NCBI GenBank assembly: GCA_943704525.1
Contig: CALSCQ010001180.1
Span: 1-32,555, forward strand
Reading direction: 5' to 3'
Source of the DNA: Pigoraptor vietnamica
Taxonomy: Eukaryota > Opisthokonta > Filasterea
Length of the DNA: 32,555 nucleotides
How positions within the stretch are numbered: position 1 is the first letter of the stretch; the number at the start of each line of letters is the position of its first letter. Below, piece by piece: positions 32,052 to 32,555 of this stretch. The notes below the pieces were generated by a model. The model was not told the DNA's origin and searched no databases. It was given only the letters and a program-made list of their open reading frames with translations. The position numbers were made by a program, and so were the translations under genes.

Positions 32052-32524
32052 TCACGCGTGCCGTACTCGGAGGTCAGCGCGCTGCGCAAATGTTTCGGCC
32101 ACGAGGATCGGAAAGAGGAGCGTCGCGTCGCCATAGACCTGCGATGGACGGAATGGGGCGATCAGCCGCGCGTGGCACAATATGCGCGCACGCAAGCCCG
32201 CGACACCCGCCTTCACTGGGGACGCATCCATGCGTATCTTGCCCCACGACACGGCCTCGTCCGGACGCGCACCGCCGTCGCTGCCATCGAACTCCTGGCC
32301 CGTGTTGACAAATACGGCAAAGTCGGCGCCGTTGCGCTGCGTTGCCAAAAAAGTTAAGATGTGGAAATGAATGCGCCTCTGCAAGGCGAATCTGCCCACG
32401 CGAGCAGGCGCAGCACGCACCATGAGATTTGCATTGCATATGTGGTGCTTGACGACGCCTCCGCCGAGGATGATGACGCCCGACTTGCGCGCAAACGCCG
32501 CCTGGTTGTTGATGAGCCGAATGT
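32052..32524 (-). CDS. DHPS: Deoxyhypusine synthase, C-terminal part (5' end outside window)
   Basis: The last three exons are 32524-32421, 32336-32211 and 32138-32052. The chain reads [20 protein letters not shown], then [15 protein letters not shown], and [20 protein letters not shown]. It continues [15 protein letters not shown] and ends [18 protein letters not shown]. The lysine in SWGKIR is the catalytic residue that carries the butylimine, and HH with EFDGSD line the active site. The enzyme transfers the aminobutyl group of spermidine to a lysine of eIF5A using NAD, the first step of hypusine formation. Joining exon 2 to exon 3 with the conserved PVK-VYGDA needs a GC donor at 32210. The ordinary GT donor at 32216 would drop Val-Lys. 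The stop lies 71 bp from the USP10 stop (convergent). Confidence 0.95.
32209..32211 (-). other. Probable GC donor of a GC-AG intron in DHPS
   Basis: On the minus strand the exon end ...gtgaag is followed by gcgggt at 32210-32205. Using it preserves the family's PVK before VYGDA with phase 0 on both sides. The alternative gt at 32216-32215 also keeps frame but removes two conserved residues. The acceptor is a normal cag ending at 32139. Confidence 0.6.
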
Positions 32525-32555
32525 CTGCAGGGGCAAGTGTGCAAGAGGGGGGGGG

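Overview
The window looks like a 32.5 kb nuclear contig from a GC-rich, intron-rich, single-celled eukaryote. Genes are densely packed, and almost every gene is cut by short GT-AG introns (about 45-300 nt, commonly starting gtgggt/gtgcgt/gtgagt). The proteins are typical of eukaryotic endomembranes, mitochondria and nucleolus. A CEP76/CC2D2A-type gene suggests a lineage with centrioles and cilia, and a myosin-I tail-homology protein suggests one with myosin-I-type membrane binding. I saw no plastid, viral or bacterial genes, no transposon, and no rRNA or tRNA. The species cannot be fixed by eye; a free-living flagellate protist is the best guess. Both ends of the window are runs of G, so it is probably a whole assembly contig that broke at homopolymers.

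Layout, left to right: 3' part of a CEP76/CC2D2A-family gene (+, 58-1012); RAB2 (-, 1114-2475); TMEM42-like protein (+, 2866-3470); six-helix membrane protein with C-terminal leucine-rich repeats (-, 3506-5334); intronless TOM70-like import receptor (+, 5535-7205); PDAP1/PP28 homologue (+, 7349-8289); a 1.6 kb gene-free block rich in CA/TG/TA microsatellites (8290-9874); CCCH zinc-finger RS-domain protein (-, 9875-10846); stand-alone myosin-I TH1 protein (+, 11270-12224); RAB22/RAB5-group GTPase (-, 12287-13670); TRAPPC8 (-, 14037-19118); VAP (+, 19567-20905); CHMP4/SNF7 (-, 21084-22234); RRP12 (+, 22677-28053); Rieske iron-sulfur protein (-, 28295-29749); USP10 (+, 30085-31980); 3' end of deoxyhypusine synthase (-, 32052-32524, running off the window).

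Exon chains were built by hand from splice sites, reading-phase continuity and remembered family sequences. For every gene the exon phases close exactly from start to stop, or from the window edge, which is the main reason for the high confidence. Genes alternate strand almost perfectly: six divergent pairs share 200-450 bp promoters, and convergent pairs are separated by 35-241 bp. The motif CACGTG recurs in several of the shared promoters.

Six genes act in membrane traffic or membrane binding (RAB2, RAB22-like, TRAPPC8, VAP, CHMP4, TH1). Two act in mitochondria (TOM70, Rieske), and others in ribosome biogenesis or translation (RRP12, deoxyhypusine synthase). This looks like an ordinary housekeeping region rather than a dedicated gene cluster. 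The least conventional items are the LRR membrane protein, the stand-alone TH1 protein, the CCCH-RS protein, a probable GC-AG intron in deoxyhypusine synthase, and several exact minisatellites inside introns.
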